Positions 15,280 through 24,912 are shown, counted from the stretch's first letter. The stretch is DNA of 64,000 nt from JACCTU01 sp963809175 (GCA_963809175.1 CAWEIK010000001.1:186001-250000); one strand, 5' to 3'. Made by a program: numbers and translations. Notes: generated from the letters alone by a model not told the origin.

Positions 15280-17351
15280 CTAACTCGAGCGAGCGTGGGC
15301 GCGGATCGCACCCGAGAAGAGCTCGGTCAGCTCCAGCGCTCCGTCGACGCTGAGGTGCTGGGCGTCGCGGTAGATCGGGGTCCCTGCCCGTGACGAGACG
15401 CACAACCCGTCCGGACAGAGGACGCCGGTCAGATCCAGGGCGAACGCCGAGCGACCTGCGTTCGCGGCTGCACGTTCGATCCGGATCGCCTGCGCGAGCC
15501 GCTCATCGGCGACCGAACGCGGAGTCGACGAGCTGCAGCGCTCCAGGAGGATGCGGAGCACCGCGCACTGTTCCGGCATCGGTGGCACCGAGGGAACCGG
15601 ATGGACGAGCACGACGGGCACGCCCGCGGCTTCGAGCTTTCCGAGCAGCGCGCTGAGTGCGCCGAGCCAGAGCTGCGCTTTCGCCGCCGGGTCGTGCGTC
15701 ATCGAGCCGCCAACCTCCCCGAGGCCGACCGACGGGTCGCCGAGATACTTGTCGGTGCGAGCGGCGATGACGACGAGGTTCGGTCGGCTCGAGATCAGCT
15801 GCTGCAGCGCCTGGGAACTGAAGCCGTGGGCACGCGCCGAGCTCGCCGGTCGTTCGCTCGACGCGAAGGCCGACCGGCGGACAGGACGAGTACGTCATCA
15901 CGGTGAAGTCGAGCCCAGCTCTGTTGGCTGCGCGGGCGACGGGCTCCGTGAACTGGCCGGCGTTCGAGTCGCCGAAGAGAACCGCGCTTCCCGTCGAGCC
16001 GGCGACGAACCACGTGCAGCGTCGAAGCGCAGCCGCGTCGGTGGGCGACGACCGGTCGCAGCCACGGACGACGTCGGCGTGCAGCGCTGCTCCGCCCTGC
16101 CAGCTCTTCACGCTGTCGGTTCTGCTCAGCGACTCCGTTGCGAGGAGCAACGCCCCGCACGCGGCGATCGGGACGGCGACGCAGACTGCGGCCAGCACGA
16201 CGACGCGGCGACCGACGAGCTTCGGGCTGAACCGCAGCGGATTCTCGACGTAGCGAAACGACGCCCAGGCGGGGACAACCGAGACGATCGCGGCCAGCGG
16301 CGCTGCCAGGCGGCTCGCCGGCCACAGCGCACCCGCGAACACGATCAGCGGCCAGTGCCAGAGGTAGAGGCTGTACGACCGGTCGCCGACCCAGACGAGC
16401 GGACGCGACGACAGCGCACGCCCGACGCCGACCACCGCTCCACAACCAGCGGCGAGGAGCACGCAGCTGCCGATGACGGGCAGCAGCTCGTTGGCCTCGG
16501 CGCGTCCTGCGGCGACTGCGACGGCAGCGATCCCGCCGGCCCCGAGAACGAGACGCGCGCTCGGAGAGAGCCGCATGGCCAGCGGCGCCAGCAGGGCGAC
16601 CAGGGCTCCCGCCCCGAACTCCCACGCGCGTGCAGGTGCGGCGTAGAACGCGAGGCGCCCGGCGAAGTCGGCGTCCGCCACGAGGCCGCCGCCCGAGAGG
16701 AGGAACGAGACGGCGAGCGAGCCGACGCAGGTCGCGAGAACGCCCGCGACGACGAACGCGCGCGACATCCGCAGGCGCCTGCCCACGAGCCAGCCGGCGA
16801 GGAGCACGACCGGAAAGAACACGTAGAACTGCTCCTCGACGGCCAACGTCCACGTGTGCAGGAAGGGGTCGAGTGACGCGCCGACGTCGAAGTACCCGGC
16901 GTCTCTCGTCGACAGCTCGACGTTCGCTCCGAACAACGCCGCAGCGATCCCGGTCCGCCCTGTGGCCCATTGCGACGCGGCTGGAGCAGCGAGTGTCGCG
17001 AGCAGCGCGACGCCGCCGACCATCACCGCAAGCGCCGGCAGCAGGCGCTTGGCCCGGCGGCCGTAGAAGCGCAGCAGATCGATCGAGCCGGTCGCCTGCA
17101 GCTCGGTCAGCAGCAGCTGCGTGATCACGAAGCCGGAGATCGCGAAGAAGACGTCGACGCCGACGAACCCGCCCGGCACGGGCAGCCCGGCGTGGAAGGC
17201 GATCACGAGCAGGACGGCGAGCGCGCGCAGCCCCTGGATGTCGCGACGCCGAGGCTGCGGAGTCGCGATCGGTGCAACCTGCTCGCCGACGCGGAACGGG
17301 ATGTGCCGGCCGAGGCCGGCGTCGCGTCAGTGGAGCCGTCTCGGCGACCAC
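15280..17351 (-). CDS. OafA-type membrane O-acyltransferase with C-terminal SGNH domain (frameshifted)
   Basis: The N-terminal two thirds is an acyltransferase-3 domain with about ten membrane spans: DIQGLRALAVLLVIAFHAG, GGFVGVDVFFAISGFVIT, FYGRRAKRLLPAL, HTWTLAVEEQFYVFFP, SYSLYLWHWPLIVFAG and the Arg-rich FRYVENPLRF. An SGNH segment (FGDSNAGQF) follows. Near 15837 an extra base breaks the frame, and the rest (ARAHGFSSQALQQL...GTPIYRDAQHLSVDGA, with the catalytic D-x-x-H) continues in another frame to the stop at 15280. A second shift near 17320 probably separates GTG 17351 from the body. Family members acylate extracellular glycans. Confidence 0.8.
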
Positions 17352-17363
17352 AGCAGCGCCGCG

Positions 17364-18576
17364 CTACTGGATCAGGGTGAGCATCTTGAACATCGGCAGG
17401 TACATCGCGATGATGATCACGCCGACCATCAGCCCGACGCCGATCATCATCAGCGGCTCGATGATCGCGGTGAGCGACTGGATCGACGCGTCGACCTCGT
17501 CCTCGTAGAAGTCCGCGATCTTCGAGAGCATCTTCTCGAGCTCTCCGGTCTCTTCGCCGATCTTCACCATCTGCGCGACCATCGGCGGGAAGATCGGGAT
17601 TGTCGATCAACGGCTGCGCGATCGGAACGCCCTCGTGCACCTTGACGCGCACGTCGGCGAGCGCCTCCTCGACGACCCAGTTGCCTGCGGTCTGCCCGGT
17701 GATCTCGAGCGCCTTGATGATGTCGACGCCTGCGGCGACGAGCGTCGAGAGCGTCCGCGAGAAGCGCGCCATCGTCACCTTGAGGACGACCTGGCCGATC
17801 TTCATCGGGATCTTCAGCTTGAAGCGGTCCCAGATCTTCCGTCCGTGCTCCGACTTCTTCCAGCGCCGGAACGCGACGAACGTCCCGATCATCCCGGGGA
17901 TGATGATGAACCAGTAGGCGCGAATGATGTTCGACGCCTTGACGACCCACTGCGTCAGCACCGGCAGCTCGCCGCCGAGGTCGGCGAAGATCTTCACGAA
18001 GATCGGGACGAGGAACATGAGCATCCCGACCAGGACGAGCGTCGCGAAGATCAGGACCATCGTCGGGTAGATCATCGCGCCCTTGACGCGGCGCTTGATC
18101 TGCGTTTCCTTCTCGATCTGGTACGCGACGCGGTCGAGCACCTGGTCGAGGATTCCGGCCGCCTCGCCCGCTTCGACCATCGAGACGTAGAGGCGCGAGA
18201 AGACCTTCGGGTGACGCGAGAGCGCCTGCGAGAGCAGCAGCCCTCCCTCGACGTCCGCGCGCAGCTCTGCGATGACCTGCATGAGGTACTTGTCGTCGGT
18301 CTGCTCCTCGAGGATCACGAGCGCGCTGACGACGTTGAGGCCGGCCTCGATCATCGTCGCGAACTGGCGCGAGAAGATCTGGAGCGACTTCGGCTTGACC
18401 GCCTTGAAGAACGTGCGCGCCGAGTCCTCGCCCGATGCGGGCAGCTCCTCGAGCATGTTGGCGAGCAGGCCGCGGACGCGAAGCTGCTCGCGCGCGGCGT
18501 TCGCGTCGGGCGCGCTGATCTGACCCGACGAGTCGAGCCCGCTCGCGTTGATCGCGGCGTACGAGAAGGTCGCCAT
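17364..18576 (-). CDS. pilC: type IV pilus inner-membrane platform protein PilC (frameshifted)
   Basis: The platform protein that couples the PilB/PilT motors to pilin assembly. ATG 18576 (MATFSYAAINASGLDSSGQI) begins about 403 residues with two T2SS-F domains. Key stretches are FSRQFATMIEAGLNVVSALVILEEQ, VSMVEAGEAAGILDQVLDRVA, RFSRTLSTLVAAGVDIIKALEI and, after the break, PPMVAQMVKIGEETGELEKML. Three large hydrophobic segments are visible. An extra base in a CCC run at 17596-17598 shifts the frame; the true end (YLPMFKMLTLIQ) stops at 17364. It is the last gene of the pilT-M-N-O operon. Confidence 0.93.
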
Positions 18577-19101
18577 CTATGACCCTGTGGCTTCGTCGAA
18601 GGTCGAGGCGACTCGCGCCCAGACCTTCGTCGGCGTGTTGCCGTCGCGGATCACGACGGTCACGCGCTTGAGCGGGCGCGCGGCAGCGACCGTGTCGGCC
18701 GCGATGTAGACGTCGACGCGATAGCGCTTCGAGTCCGGACCGGTGATCGTCAGGCTCGGCTTCGAGTCCGCCGGCGGGGTCGCACTCGTGCACGACGGGT
18801 CGTTGGCCGGCGTGAGCGGCGGTCCGGTGTACGCGGCGGTGTCGCCGGTGTACGTCGAGTCGACGCCTGAAACGTCGGACGCGGAGAAGAGGATCCCGCA
18901 GTACTTGTACCCGCGGTAGCGCTCCATCTGGATGTCGGCGATCGCGGCCGCCGTGGAGACCTTGCTCGCGCGCTGGAGCGCGAACGCCCCGGACTGGAAC
19001 GCGGCGATGAGCGCGAGGATGCCGACGTTCAGCATCGTCATCGACATCAGGAGCTCGATCAGGCCGAAGCCGGACTGCTCTTTACGGGCGCGCAGAAGCA
19101 C
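18577..19101 (-). CDS. PilV-like minor prepilin
   Basis: From GTG 19101 the product is 174 residues: a short leader LLRARKEQSG, then the class III prepilin signature G-FGLIELLMSMTMLNVGILALIAAF, with Glu at mature position 5. This is a PilD substrate. The globular part has two cysteines (YCGIL, SCTSA), compatible with a disulfide loop. The stop abuts pilC. The start sits 7 nt after a sigma-28-like -10 element. Confidence 0.82.
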   Translation of the reverse strand: MLLRARKEQSGFGLIELLMSMTMLNVGILALIAAFQSGAFALQRASKVSTAAAIADIQMERYRGYKYCGILFSASDVSGVDSTYTGDTAAYTGPPLTPANDPSCTSATPPADSKPSLTITGPDSKRYRVDVYIAADTVAAARPLKRVTVVIRDGNTPTKVWARVASTFDEATGS

Positions 19102-19108
19102 ACCACCG

Positions 19109-19137
19109 GTATCGGCAGCTAGCGCGCCGGGCCTTAG
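19109..19137 (-). promoter_or_regulatory. sigma-28-like promoter candidate before pilV-like gene
   Basis: CTAAGG, 15 nt, GCCGATAC; the GTG start follows after exactly 7 nt. The -35 half fits less well than those at pilT and pilB. Confidence 0.45.
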
Positions 19138-19142
19138 GAGCG

Positions 19143-19847
19143 CTACCCGACCGAGACGAGCTTGAGCTCGTACCGCGTGCCGTCCGCGGTGTTCACGAGC
19201 GTCACGGCCTTGCCCTTGCGGATCGTGACCGTCGGAGATCCAGAGGCCAGGGCGCCGCCGGCGATGCCGATCTTGGCCTCGCCACCGACCACCTTGACGA
19301 GCCTGAACACGGGCGAGTCCTTGGGGAACTCCCCACCGGTGGTGACCGTCTCCTGGACGCCGTTGACCGAGATCACGGCGCTGCCGGAGACCCCGGGCGA
19401 ACCGCCCGACGGGCTGACCTGGACGACGCCCCCGGCGGGGGTCCCGCCTGAGCTGGTCGGCGCGGGCGTCGAACTGCCGCCGCCGCCGCCGGCCGTCGTC
19501 TCGTCGATCTGCTCGACGAACGGGTCCTTGCTCGAGAAGCGGCCGAAGCTGATCAGCTGGCCGTCGGCGGCCACCGGCACCGGGTCCGAGTCGACGAGGG
19601 TGCCGTCGCCCGAGGCGGTGGGCGCGGCACCCCCTCCGACTGCACCGGGCGTCGGTAGGACGCTCGGATCGCTGGGGACGGAGCCCGGCGCGACCGCCGC
19701 GGGCGGGGGCGGCGCGGGCTTCGCGTTCAGCATCGCCATCGTGCGAGGAACCTGGAACGCGAGGACCGCGAGGAGCAGCACGCCGCCGCCTGCGGCAATG
19801 ATCTTCTGGCGCTTGGCCTTCGCTTTCAGGTCGACCTTCTTCGCCAT
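19143..19847 (-). CDS. bitopic pilus-operon protein in the PilP position
   Basis: This 234-residue product starts MAKKVDLKAKAKRQKIIAAGGG. It has one membrane span (LLLAVLAFQVP), a long Pro/Ala/Gly/Ser linker and a small beta-rich C-terminal domain (PVFRLVKVVGGEAKIGIAGG...VTLVNTADGTRYELKLVSVG). Topology and place after pilO match PilP-type linkers of the PilMNOP alignment complex, but I see no sequence hallmark of PilP. ATG 19847 overlaps a TAA (TAATG) that ends pilO in the alternative frame. As written, the frame is open through from pilO, which I attribute to an indel near 19889-19905. Confidence 0.7.
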   Translation of the reverse strand: MAKKVDLKAKAKRQKIIAAGGGVLLLAVLAFQVPRTMAMLNAKPAPPPPAAVAPGSVPSDPSVLPTPGAVGGGAAPTASGDGTLVDSDPVPVAADGQLISFGRFSSKDPFVEQIDETTAGGGGGSSTPAPTSSGGTPAGGVVQVSPSGGSPGVSGSAVISVNGVQETVTTGGEFPKDSPVFRLVKVVGGEAKIGIAGGALASGSPTVTIRKGKAVTLVNTADGTRYELKLVSVG

Positions 19848-20543
19848 TACGGGCCCACCGCCTCGGGCGTGACCGGCGGAACCTCGGCGGTCGTCGGTCG
19901 TGTCGGTCGAAGTCGTGTCGGTGGACGGGGGTGCGAGCGCGGCCGGCGGCGCTGCGCCGGCGACCGGACCGCTGCCGTAGAGGAACGCGCTCACCGTGAG
20001 GAAGGCGCGGATGCTCGGGAAGCCCGAGGGCGACTCCGCGAAGGCGAGCTTCTCGACCGCGAACAGGCGGCCGTTCGCAAGCAGGCGGCCCTTCTGCACC
20101 GTGACGAGGTTGCGGAGCCGGTACAGGAAGTCCGAGAGCGAATAGAAGTTCCCGGTGAAGATCAGGTCGATCAGCTGCGCGCGGTTCGCGCCGGCGGCCG
20201 TCGTCGCCTGAGGCTTGATCGCCTCGAAGACGATCCCGGTCTCGGCTGCGACCCGGCTGAGCTCGAGCATGACGCCCGCGATGTCGTTGTCGGACGGCAT
20301 CGCCTTCGTCAGGCGGAACAGGTCCGCGGATCGGATCGGCTGCGCGCCGCTCGACTGCATCTGCGCCGTGCGCGACTCGGAGATCTGCTGCTCGACCAGC
20401 ACGAGCTCCGCGTCGATCGCCGTCGCGCGCGAGCGCTGCGGCGAGACGAGCACGAACCACCCGAAGAGGGCGATCACGAGCGTGATGGCGACACCGACGC
20501 CTGCGGTCGCGACGGGCGAGAGCTTGCGCTTGGTCACCTTCAC
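19847..20543 (-). CDS. pilO: type IV pilus alignment protein PilO (frameshifted tail)
   Basis: GTG 20543 overlaps the pilN stop (GTGA). The product has a short cytoplasmic tail (MKVTKRKLSPVATAG), one span (VGVAITLVIALFGWFVLV), a coiled coil and a ferredoxin-like domain (IDLIFTGNFYSLSDFLYRLRNLV) typical of PilO. A Pro/Thr-rich tail follows. One extra base in the ACGACC repeats at 19889-19905 fuses it in frame to the next gene. With correction it ends TAEVPPVTPEAVGP at the TAA overlapping the next ATG, about 231 residues. Confidence 0.85.
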
Positions 20544-21160
20544 GACGTCGCTCCGGACTGCCGCACGTCGGCGAGGATCGTGAAGCTGACGATCGGGCGG
20601 CCGGCAATGGCACCGAGCTCGCTCTTCGTCAGCCAGACGTTCTTCAGGTCGGGGATCACGGACAGCCGGGTGATCAGCCTCGCGACGGCGTCGTGGGAGT
20701 ACGTGGAGCCCTCGATCGTCATCAGCGTCGGCGGGAGGCCCGGAGGCGTCACGGCGGGTGCCGTTCCGCTGGCCGGCGTCGGCGAGGTCGCGCTCATGTT
20801 CCGCAACCAGACGTCGTTCGGGAGCACGAGCGAGATCTCACGGAGGATCCGGTCCCAGGAGACGCGACGGGTGAGCGCGCTGGAGAGCGCCGTGACGCGA
20901 GCGTCGTGCTCGGTCTTGAGCGTCCGCCTCGGTGCGTCCTTCGCGTTGATGTCCGCAACGGACGGCAGCAGCGCCAGCTCGGCCTTCGCGCCGTCGAGCT
21001 CGGAGCTCTTCGACTCCGCTGCGCCCTTCGAGGAGAGGTACGTCACGCCGATCAGGCCCGTGACGAGCACGATCAGCGCGGTCGAGATGAGCACCGGCAC
21101 GTTCTGCTTCCGCGTGGTGCTGTACTGGTCGATCTTGGGGAGGAGGTTGACGGCGCGCAT
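20540..21160 (-). CDS. pilN: type IV pilus assembly protein PilN
   Basis: A 206-residue bitopic protein. The N-terminus MRAVNLLPKIDQY carries the INLLP-type peptide that docks into PilM. Then come a span (VLISTALIVLVTGLIGVTYL), a coiled coil and a small periplasm-side domain (LIVPNDVWLRNMS, TMIEGSTYSHDAVARLITRL). It overlaps pilO by 4 bases and lies 6 bases after pilM. Confidence 0.9.
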   Translation of the reverse strand: MRAVNLLPKIDQYSTTRKQNVPVLISTALIVLVTGLIGVTYLSSKGAAESKSSELDGAKAELALLPSVADINAKDAPRRTLKTEHDARVTALSSALTRRVSWDRILREISLVLPNDVWLRNMSATSPTPASGTAPAVTPPGLPPTLMTIEGSTYSHDAVARLITRLSVIPDLKNVWLTKSELGAIAGRPIVSFTILADVRQSGATS

Positions 21161-21166
21161 GTCGAC

Positions 21167-23014
21167 CTAGTCCTCGATCCCGAGTCCGATGGCGACGGCG
21201 AGCGAGCCGAGTTGCTCCGGCTCGCGAAGCTTCTGCGCGATCTTGACGCGGACGAGCGGATCGCCCACGCGAACCCGCACGCCGATCAGGCGAGCGAGCT
21301 CCTCGGCGAAGCCGCCGAGATGCGCGGTCCCGCCCGTCAGCACGATCTCTCCGATGCCGAGCGAGCCGGGTTGGTTCTGGTAGAACTGGAGCGAGGACAC
21401 GAGCTCCCGTGCGAACGACTGCACCTGCCGGTTGAGCGCGTCCCGAGCCTTCACGGCCTGCTCTTCGCGCAAGCCCTCCGGCACTTCGCTGCCGCGCAGT
21501 GACAGCGCGCGCTTGATGTCGCCGACCTCCGACGGAGCCATGTCGAGCGCGCGCGCAAGCCCGACGTTGAGCGTGTGTCCGCCCCAGTCGAGGACGCGCG
21601 TGAACTCGCAGGTTCGGCCGTCCGAGACAGCGAACGTCGTGCGGTCGTGCCCGACGGTCACGGCCACGAGCGCGGCCTGTGCGGGCGTGCCCTCCTCGCG
21701 CGGCGCAGCGAGGGCGCGCAGCAGCGCAAATGCTTCGAGGTCGATGCCCACCAGCTGGATCCCCGCCTTCTCGCACGCGGCGACGTAACGGTCGATGAGG
21801 TCGCGGTACGCGAGCACGAGCAGGATCCGGTGGGTCGTCTCGCCTGCCTCGTTCACGGTCTTGCTCAGTACCTGGTAGTCGAGGACGGCCTCGTCGATCG
21901 GGATCGGCAGGGCCTCCTGCGCGCGGAACCTGACTGCGTTCGCGAGCTGCTTCGCGTCGCTGATCCCCGAGATCTCCAGGGTGCGGACGCCGATCCGGTT
22001 CGTCGCGATGCCGAGCCGCACGCCGCGCTTCGGAAGCTTGTGCCGCTTGAAGAAGTCCTTCAGCGCCTCGGCGAGCAGTTCGGGCTCGCGGAGCTCGCCG
22101 TTCGAGACGATTCCGTCGCCGAGCCGCTCGCGCGCGAGCTGGAGCACCTCGGCGTGGCCGTTGTTCGAGACGGTCGCGGCTGCGAGCTGCGACGCGCCGA
22201 TCTTCAGGCCGACGAGGCGCTTCGGGCGCTTGCCCCCTCGGGGTGCGCGCGGAGCGGGACGCGGGATCGAGAACGACCTGGACGCGCGCTTGGCTTTCGG
22301 CTTCGCCTCGACGGTCTCGTCGAAGTCGGACTTCGCCTTGCGGCCGAGCGAGAGGTTGCGCTTGTAGAACGGCACGTGGGCCGCGCCGTCGCCCTGCTTG
22401 GCCTTCTTCTCCTTCTTCTTCTTGGCCTCGGGCTCGGGCTCTTCGGGAAGCGGCGGCAGCTGCGCGGCGGAAACGGGCGGGTGGACGACCACGGCCGCGG
22501 CGACCGCGGCCGGCGCAGGTGCCGGCGGTGCGACGGGAGCAGGAGCAGGGGGAGCCACGGGCGGAGCGACCGGAGCCGGGGTCTCGGCGATCGGAGCGGG
22601 CGCGGGCGGCGCGGGCGCGGGCGCCGGCGCCTGAGCGACGGGCTCCGGGAGTGCGGCGGTCAGCAGGTCGACGAACTGGACGTCGTTGTCGGGCTCGAGG
22701 TCCGGCACGGCGACCGGGAAGGTCTGCTCGGCCGGGGCAACCGGTTCCGGCGCGTAGTGCTGGACGAGCTCGACCGCTGCGGGCGCGTCGGGCTCGAGCG
22801 GCGGCGTCACCTCGACCTCGGGCGTGACCTCGACGGGCTCGGCCTTCGGCTGCTTCTTGCGGCCGAACGACAGCTCCTTCTTCCAGATCGAGGTCGGCTC
22901 GGGCTTGTCGGGCTGCAGAACCGGCTCGACGGCCTCGGGGGCCGTCGCGTCCTGCTGCTGCTTCTTCTTGCCGACGAGGTCGGAGAACTTGACCTCTTTC
23001 TTCCAGTCGACCAC
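21167..23014 (-). CDS. pilM: PilM-like actin-fold pilus protein with long disordered N-terminal extension
   Basis: The last 350 residues are a PilM ATPase of the actin/FtsA fold: RLVGLKIGASQLAAATV, NAVRFRAQEALPIPIDEAVLDYQVL, VGIDLEAFALLRAL, LTGGTAHLGGFAEELARLIGVRVRVGDPL. PilM forms a cytoplasmic ring with PilN. Normal PilM is about 350 residues; this one is 615. Residues 1-260 are Pro/Ala-rich and carry three similar basic motifs: WKKEVKF (from W4), WKKELSFGRKK (from W44) and YKRNLSLGRK (from Y217). GTG 23014 lies 3 bases after the pilT stop. Confidence 0.9.
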   Translation of the reverse strand: MVDWKKEVKFSDLVGKKKQQQDATAPEAVEPVLQPDKPEPTSIWKKELSFGRKKQPKAEPVEVTPEVEVTPPLEPDAPAAVELVQHYAPEPVAPAEQTFPVAVPDLEPDNDVQFVDLLTAALPEPVAQAPAPAPAPPAPAPIAETPAPVAPPVAPPAPAPVAPPAPAPAAVAAAVVVHPPVSAAQLPPLPEEPEPEAKKKKEKKAKQGDGAAHVPFYKRNLSLGRKAKSDFDETVEAKPKAKRASRSFSIPRPAPRAPRGGKRPKRLVGLKIGASQLAAATVSNNGHAEVLQLARERLGDGIVSNGELREPELLAEALKDFFKRHKLPKRGVRLGIATNRIGVRTLEISGISDAKQLANAVRFRAQEALPIPIDEAVLDYQVLSKTVNEAGETTHRILLVLAYRDLIDRYVAACEKAGIQLVGIDLEAFALLRALAAPREEGTPAQAALVAVTVGHDRTTFAVSDGRTCEFTRVLDWGGHTLNVGLARALDMAPSEVGDIKRALSLRGSEVPEGLREEQAVKARDALNRQVQSFARELVSSLQFYQNQPGSLGIGEIVLTGGTAHLGGFAEELARLIGVRVRVGDPLVRVKIAQKLREPEQLGSLAVAIGLGIED

Positions 23015-23017
23015 GGC

Positions 23018-24178
23018 TCAGCCCCCCGCCACGCGAAGGCCGCTGCCGAGCGGCTGCAGCGGCTGCTGCTCCTGCTCGGGCTCGGCGTACGCAGAGCTCG
23101 TGTCGTAGTTCGCGCGCTCGAGCAGGCCGAGCAGCTGGTCGGGGCGAGAGGAACGCGCGAGCGCGGCGTCGAGCGTGACGACGTGGCGCAGCGTCAGCTC
23201 GGCGAGCGCCTGCTCCATCGTCTGCATGCCGCGCTGCGTGCCGGTCTGCATGATCGTGTAGATCTGCTCGACCTTCCCCTGCCGAATGAGATTCCTGGTC
23301 GCGTCGTCGGGCAGGAGGATCTCCAGCGCAGGGACGCGCCCGGTACCGGTGGCGGTCGGCAGCAGCGCCTGCGTGATGATGCCCTGCAGCGAGCCGGCGA
23401 TCTGCATCCGCACCTGCTCCTGCTGTGCGGGCGAGAAGACGTCGATGATGCGGTCGACCGTGCTCGAAGCGCTCTGCGTGTGCAGCGTGCCGAGCACGAG
23501 GTGGCCGGTCTCCGCCGCGGTCAACGCGGTCGCGATCGTCTCGAGGTCGCGCATCTCGCCGACGAGGATCACGTCCGGGTCCTGGCGAAGCGCGGCCCGG
23601 AGGCCTTCGGCGAAGCTCGGTGCGTCGACGCCGATCTCGCGCTGGTTGACGATGCACCGCTTGTGGCGGTGCACGAACTCGATGGGGTCCTCGATCGTGA
23701 GGATGTGCTCGGCGCGCGTGCGGTTCACCTCGTCGATGAGGGAGGCGAGCGTCGTCGACTTGCCCGAGCCCGTCGGGCCGGTGACGAGCACGAGGCCGCG
23801 CGGCTTCTCGGCGAGCGTGTGGAGGGACGCCGGCAGGCCGAGCTCCTCGAGGGTCTTGATCGCCTCGGGGATGAGTCGGAAGGCCGCGCCGACGGAACCG
23901 CGCTGGAAATAGACGTTGACGCGGAAGCGGGCGAGCCCCGGCACGCCGTGCGCGAAGTCGAGCTGCCGCTTGATCTCGAAGTTTTTCTGCTGCTCGCTCG
24001 AGAGGATCTGGTACATGAGCTGCTGCGAGTCCTCGGGCGTCAGCGCGTCGTACTCCTCGAGGCGCTGGACCTGGCCGTGCACGCGGATCGCCGGGCACGA
24101 GCCCACGCTGACGTGGAGGTCGGAGGCGCCACGCGCCACCATCTGCTCCAGAAGATCGTCTATTGAGTTGGTCCGCAT
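23018..24178 (-). CDS. pilT: type IV pilus retraction ATPase PilT (copy 1)
   Basis: A 386-residue hexameric ATPase of the PilT family. Walker A is GPTGSGKST, the Asp box ILTIEDPIEFVH, Walker B region DPDVILVGEMRDLETI, and the His box LGTLHTQSASSTVDRII. The retraction signature AIRNLIR appears here as ATRNLIRQ. A 50-residue C-terminal tail rich in Gln/Glu is extra. ATG 24178 follows GAGGGA. It heads the operon pilT-M-N-O and has a strong sigma-28-like promoter. Confidence 0.95.
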   Translation of the reverse strand: MRTNSIDDLLEQMVARGASDLHVSVGSCPAIRVHGQVQRLEEYDALTPEDSQQLMYQILSSEQQKNFEIKRQLDFAHGVPGLARFRVNVYFQRGSVGAAFRLIPEAIKTLEELGLPASLHTLAEKPRGLVLVTGPTGSGKSTTLASLIDEVNRTRAEHILTIEDPIEFVHRHKRCIVNQREIGVDAPSFAEGLRAALRQDPDVILVGEMRDLETIATALTAAETGHLVLGTLHTQSASSTVDRIIDVFSPAQQEQVRMQIAGSLQGIITQALLPTATGTGRVPALEILLPDDATRNLIRQGKVEQIYTIMQTGTQRGMQTMEQALAELTLRHVVTLDAALARSSRPDQLLGLLERANYDTSSAYAEPEQEQQPLQPLGSGLRVAGG

Positions 24179-24200
24179 GCCGGTCAGTCCCTCGTCCGAG

Positions 24201-24229
24201 CTATCGGCAGTGGATCCGGACTCCTTGAA
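24201..24229 (-). promoter_or_regulatory. sigma-28-like promoter of pilT operon
   Basis: TTCAAG, 15 nt, GCCGATAG. Counting 7 nt past the -10 gives a transcript starting GAGGGACTGA, so the leader would begin directly with the Shine-Dalgarno, 15 nt before the pilT ATG. Confidence 0.7.
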
Positions 24230-24324
24230 TGCCTGTCTCTGCGGGCTTCCGGCGGTTTCCAGACGCTCGTCGCCCGCCGCCTGAGGTCACCTGCTTCGGG
24301 GGAACCGGTATCCCCTCGAAAGGG

Positions 24325-24352
24325 CTAATGCCCAGTCGCAGGGCGTCGATGG
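24325..24352 (+). promoter_or_regulatory. weak sigma-28-like element before pilin 1
   Basis: CTAATG, 14 nt, GTCGATGG. A block ATCCC...GGGCTAATGCC just upstream recurs before pilin 2 as ATCCC...GGGGCTACTGCC, so both pilins share an upstream design. The match to the element is weak on its own. Confidence 0.3.
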
Positions 24353-24394
24353 GGCGAGAGCCACATCAAAAGACCTAGAGAAGGACTCAACCCC

Positions 24395-24784
24395 ATGAAC
24401 GCACTCAAGAATCGTCTGGCTCGGAACGAGAGCGGCTTCACGCTCATCGAGCTTCTCGTCGTGATCATCATCCTCGGCATCCTGCTGGCGATCGCGGTGC
24501 CGTCGTACCTCTCCTTCCGCGACCGGGCGAACAACTCGGCCGCCAAGGCGAACGTGCGCGCAGCGATCCCGGCCGTCGAGGCCTACAACGCCGACAACTC
24601 GAAGGGCTACTCGGGTCTCGACCTGACCGACATGCAGACCTACGACCAGGGCGTCAAGAACGTGACCATCCTGGGCACTTCGAACACCGTCTCGTACTGC
24701 CTCCGCAGCTCGGTCGGGACGAAGTCCTGGTACAAGCAGGGCCCCGGTGGCGACATCACCACCCTGGCCTGCGCCGGCCCGTAA
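24395..24784 (+). CDS. pilA: major type IV pilin, copy 1
   Basis: A 129-residue prepilin: short basic leader MNALKNRLARNESG, cleavage before FTLIELLVVIIILGILLAIAVPSYLSFRDRANNSAAKANVR, Glu at mature position 5. The small globular domain has a C-terminal disulfide candidate (YCLRSS ... LACAGP). It is processed by PilD. ATG 24395 follows AAGGA. It is nearly identical to the next gene, differing at only four mature positions. A strong terminator follows. Confidence 0.95.
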   Translation: MNALKNRLARNESGFTLIELLVVIIILGILLAIAVPSYLSFRDRANNSAAKANVRAAIPAVEAYNADNSKGYSGLDLTDMQTYDQGVKNVTILGTSNTVSYCLRSSVGTKSWYKQGPGGDITTLACAGP

Positions 24785-24806
24785 CACCGGTCAGCGCTTG
24801 CACTTG

Positions 24807-24842
24807 CCGAAGGGCGCGGGAGACCGCGCCCTTCGGCGTTTT
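24807..24842 (+). terminator. terminator of pilin 1
   Basis: A 13-bp perfect stem CCGAAGGGCGCGG/CCGCGCCCTTCGG with a GAGA tetraloop, then CGTTTTC. The core of stem and loop is shared with the pilin 2 terminator. Confidence 0.9.
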
Positions 24843-24912
24843 CAAGGCAGGGGATCCCCCAGCGCAGGTGATGCGATCCCTCATTCGGGGCTACTGCCTC
24901 GCCTTCGCACCG

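Noticed and set aside
19143..20543. A single 466-residue PilO fusion protein
   Set aside because: The fused reading crosses an out-of-character Arg/Gly stretch, while the alternative frame ends pilO at a TAA overlapping an ATG with natural-looking residues. An indel explains the fusion better.
24290..24394. Possible c-di-GMP or other riboswitch in the pilin 1 leader (GGGG-TATCCCC and GGGCTAATGCCC stems)
   Set aside because: The hairpins are there, but I could not find the conserved GEMM core bases, and the block partly recurs before pilin 2 as a promoter-like element.
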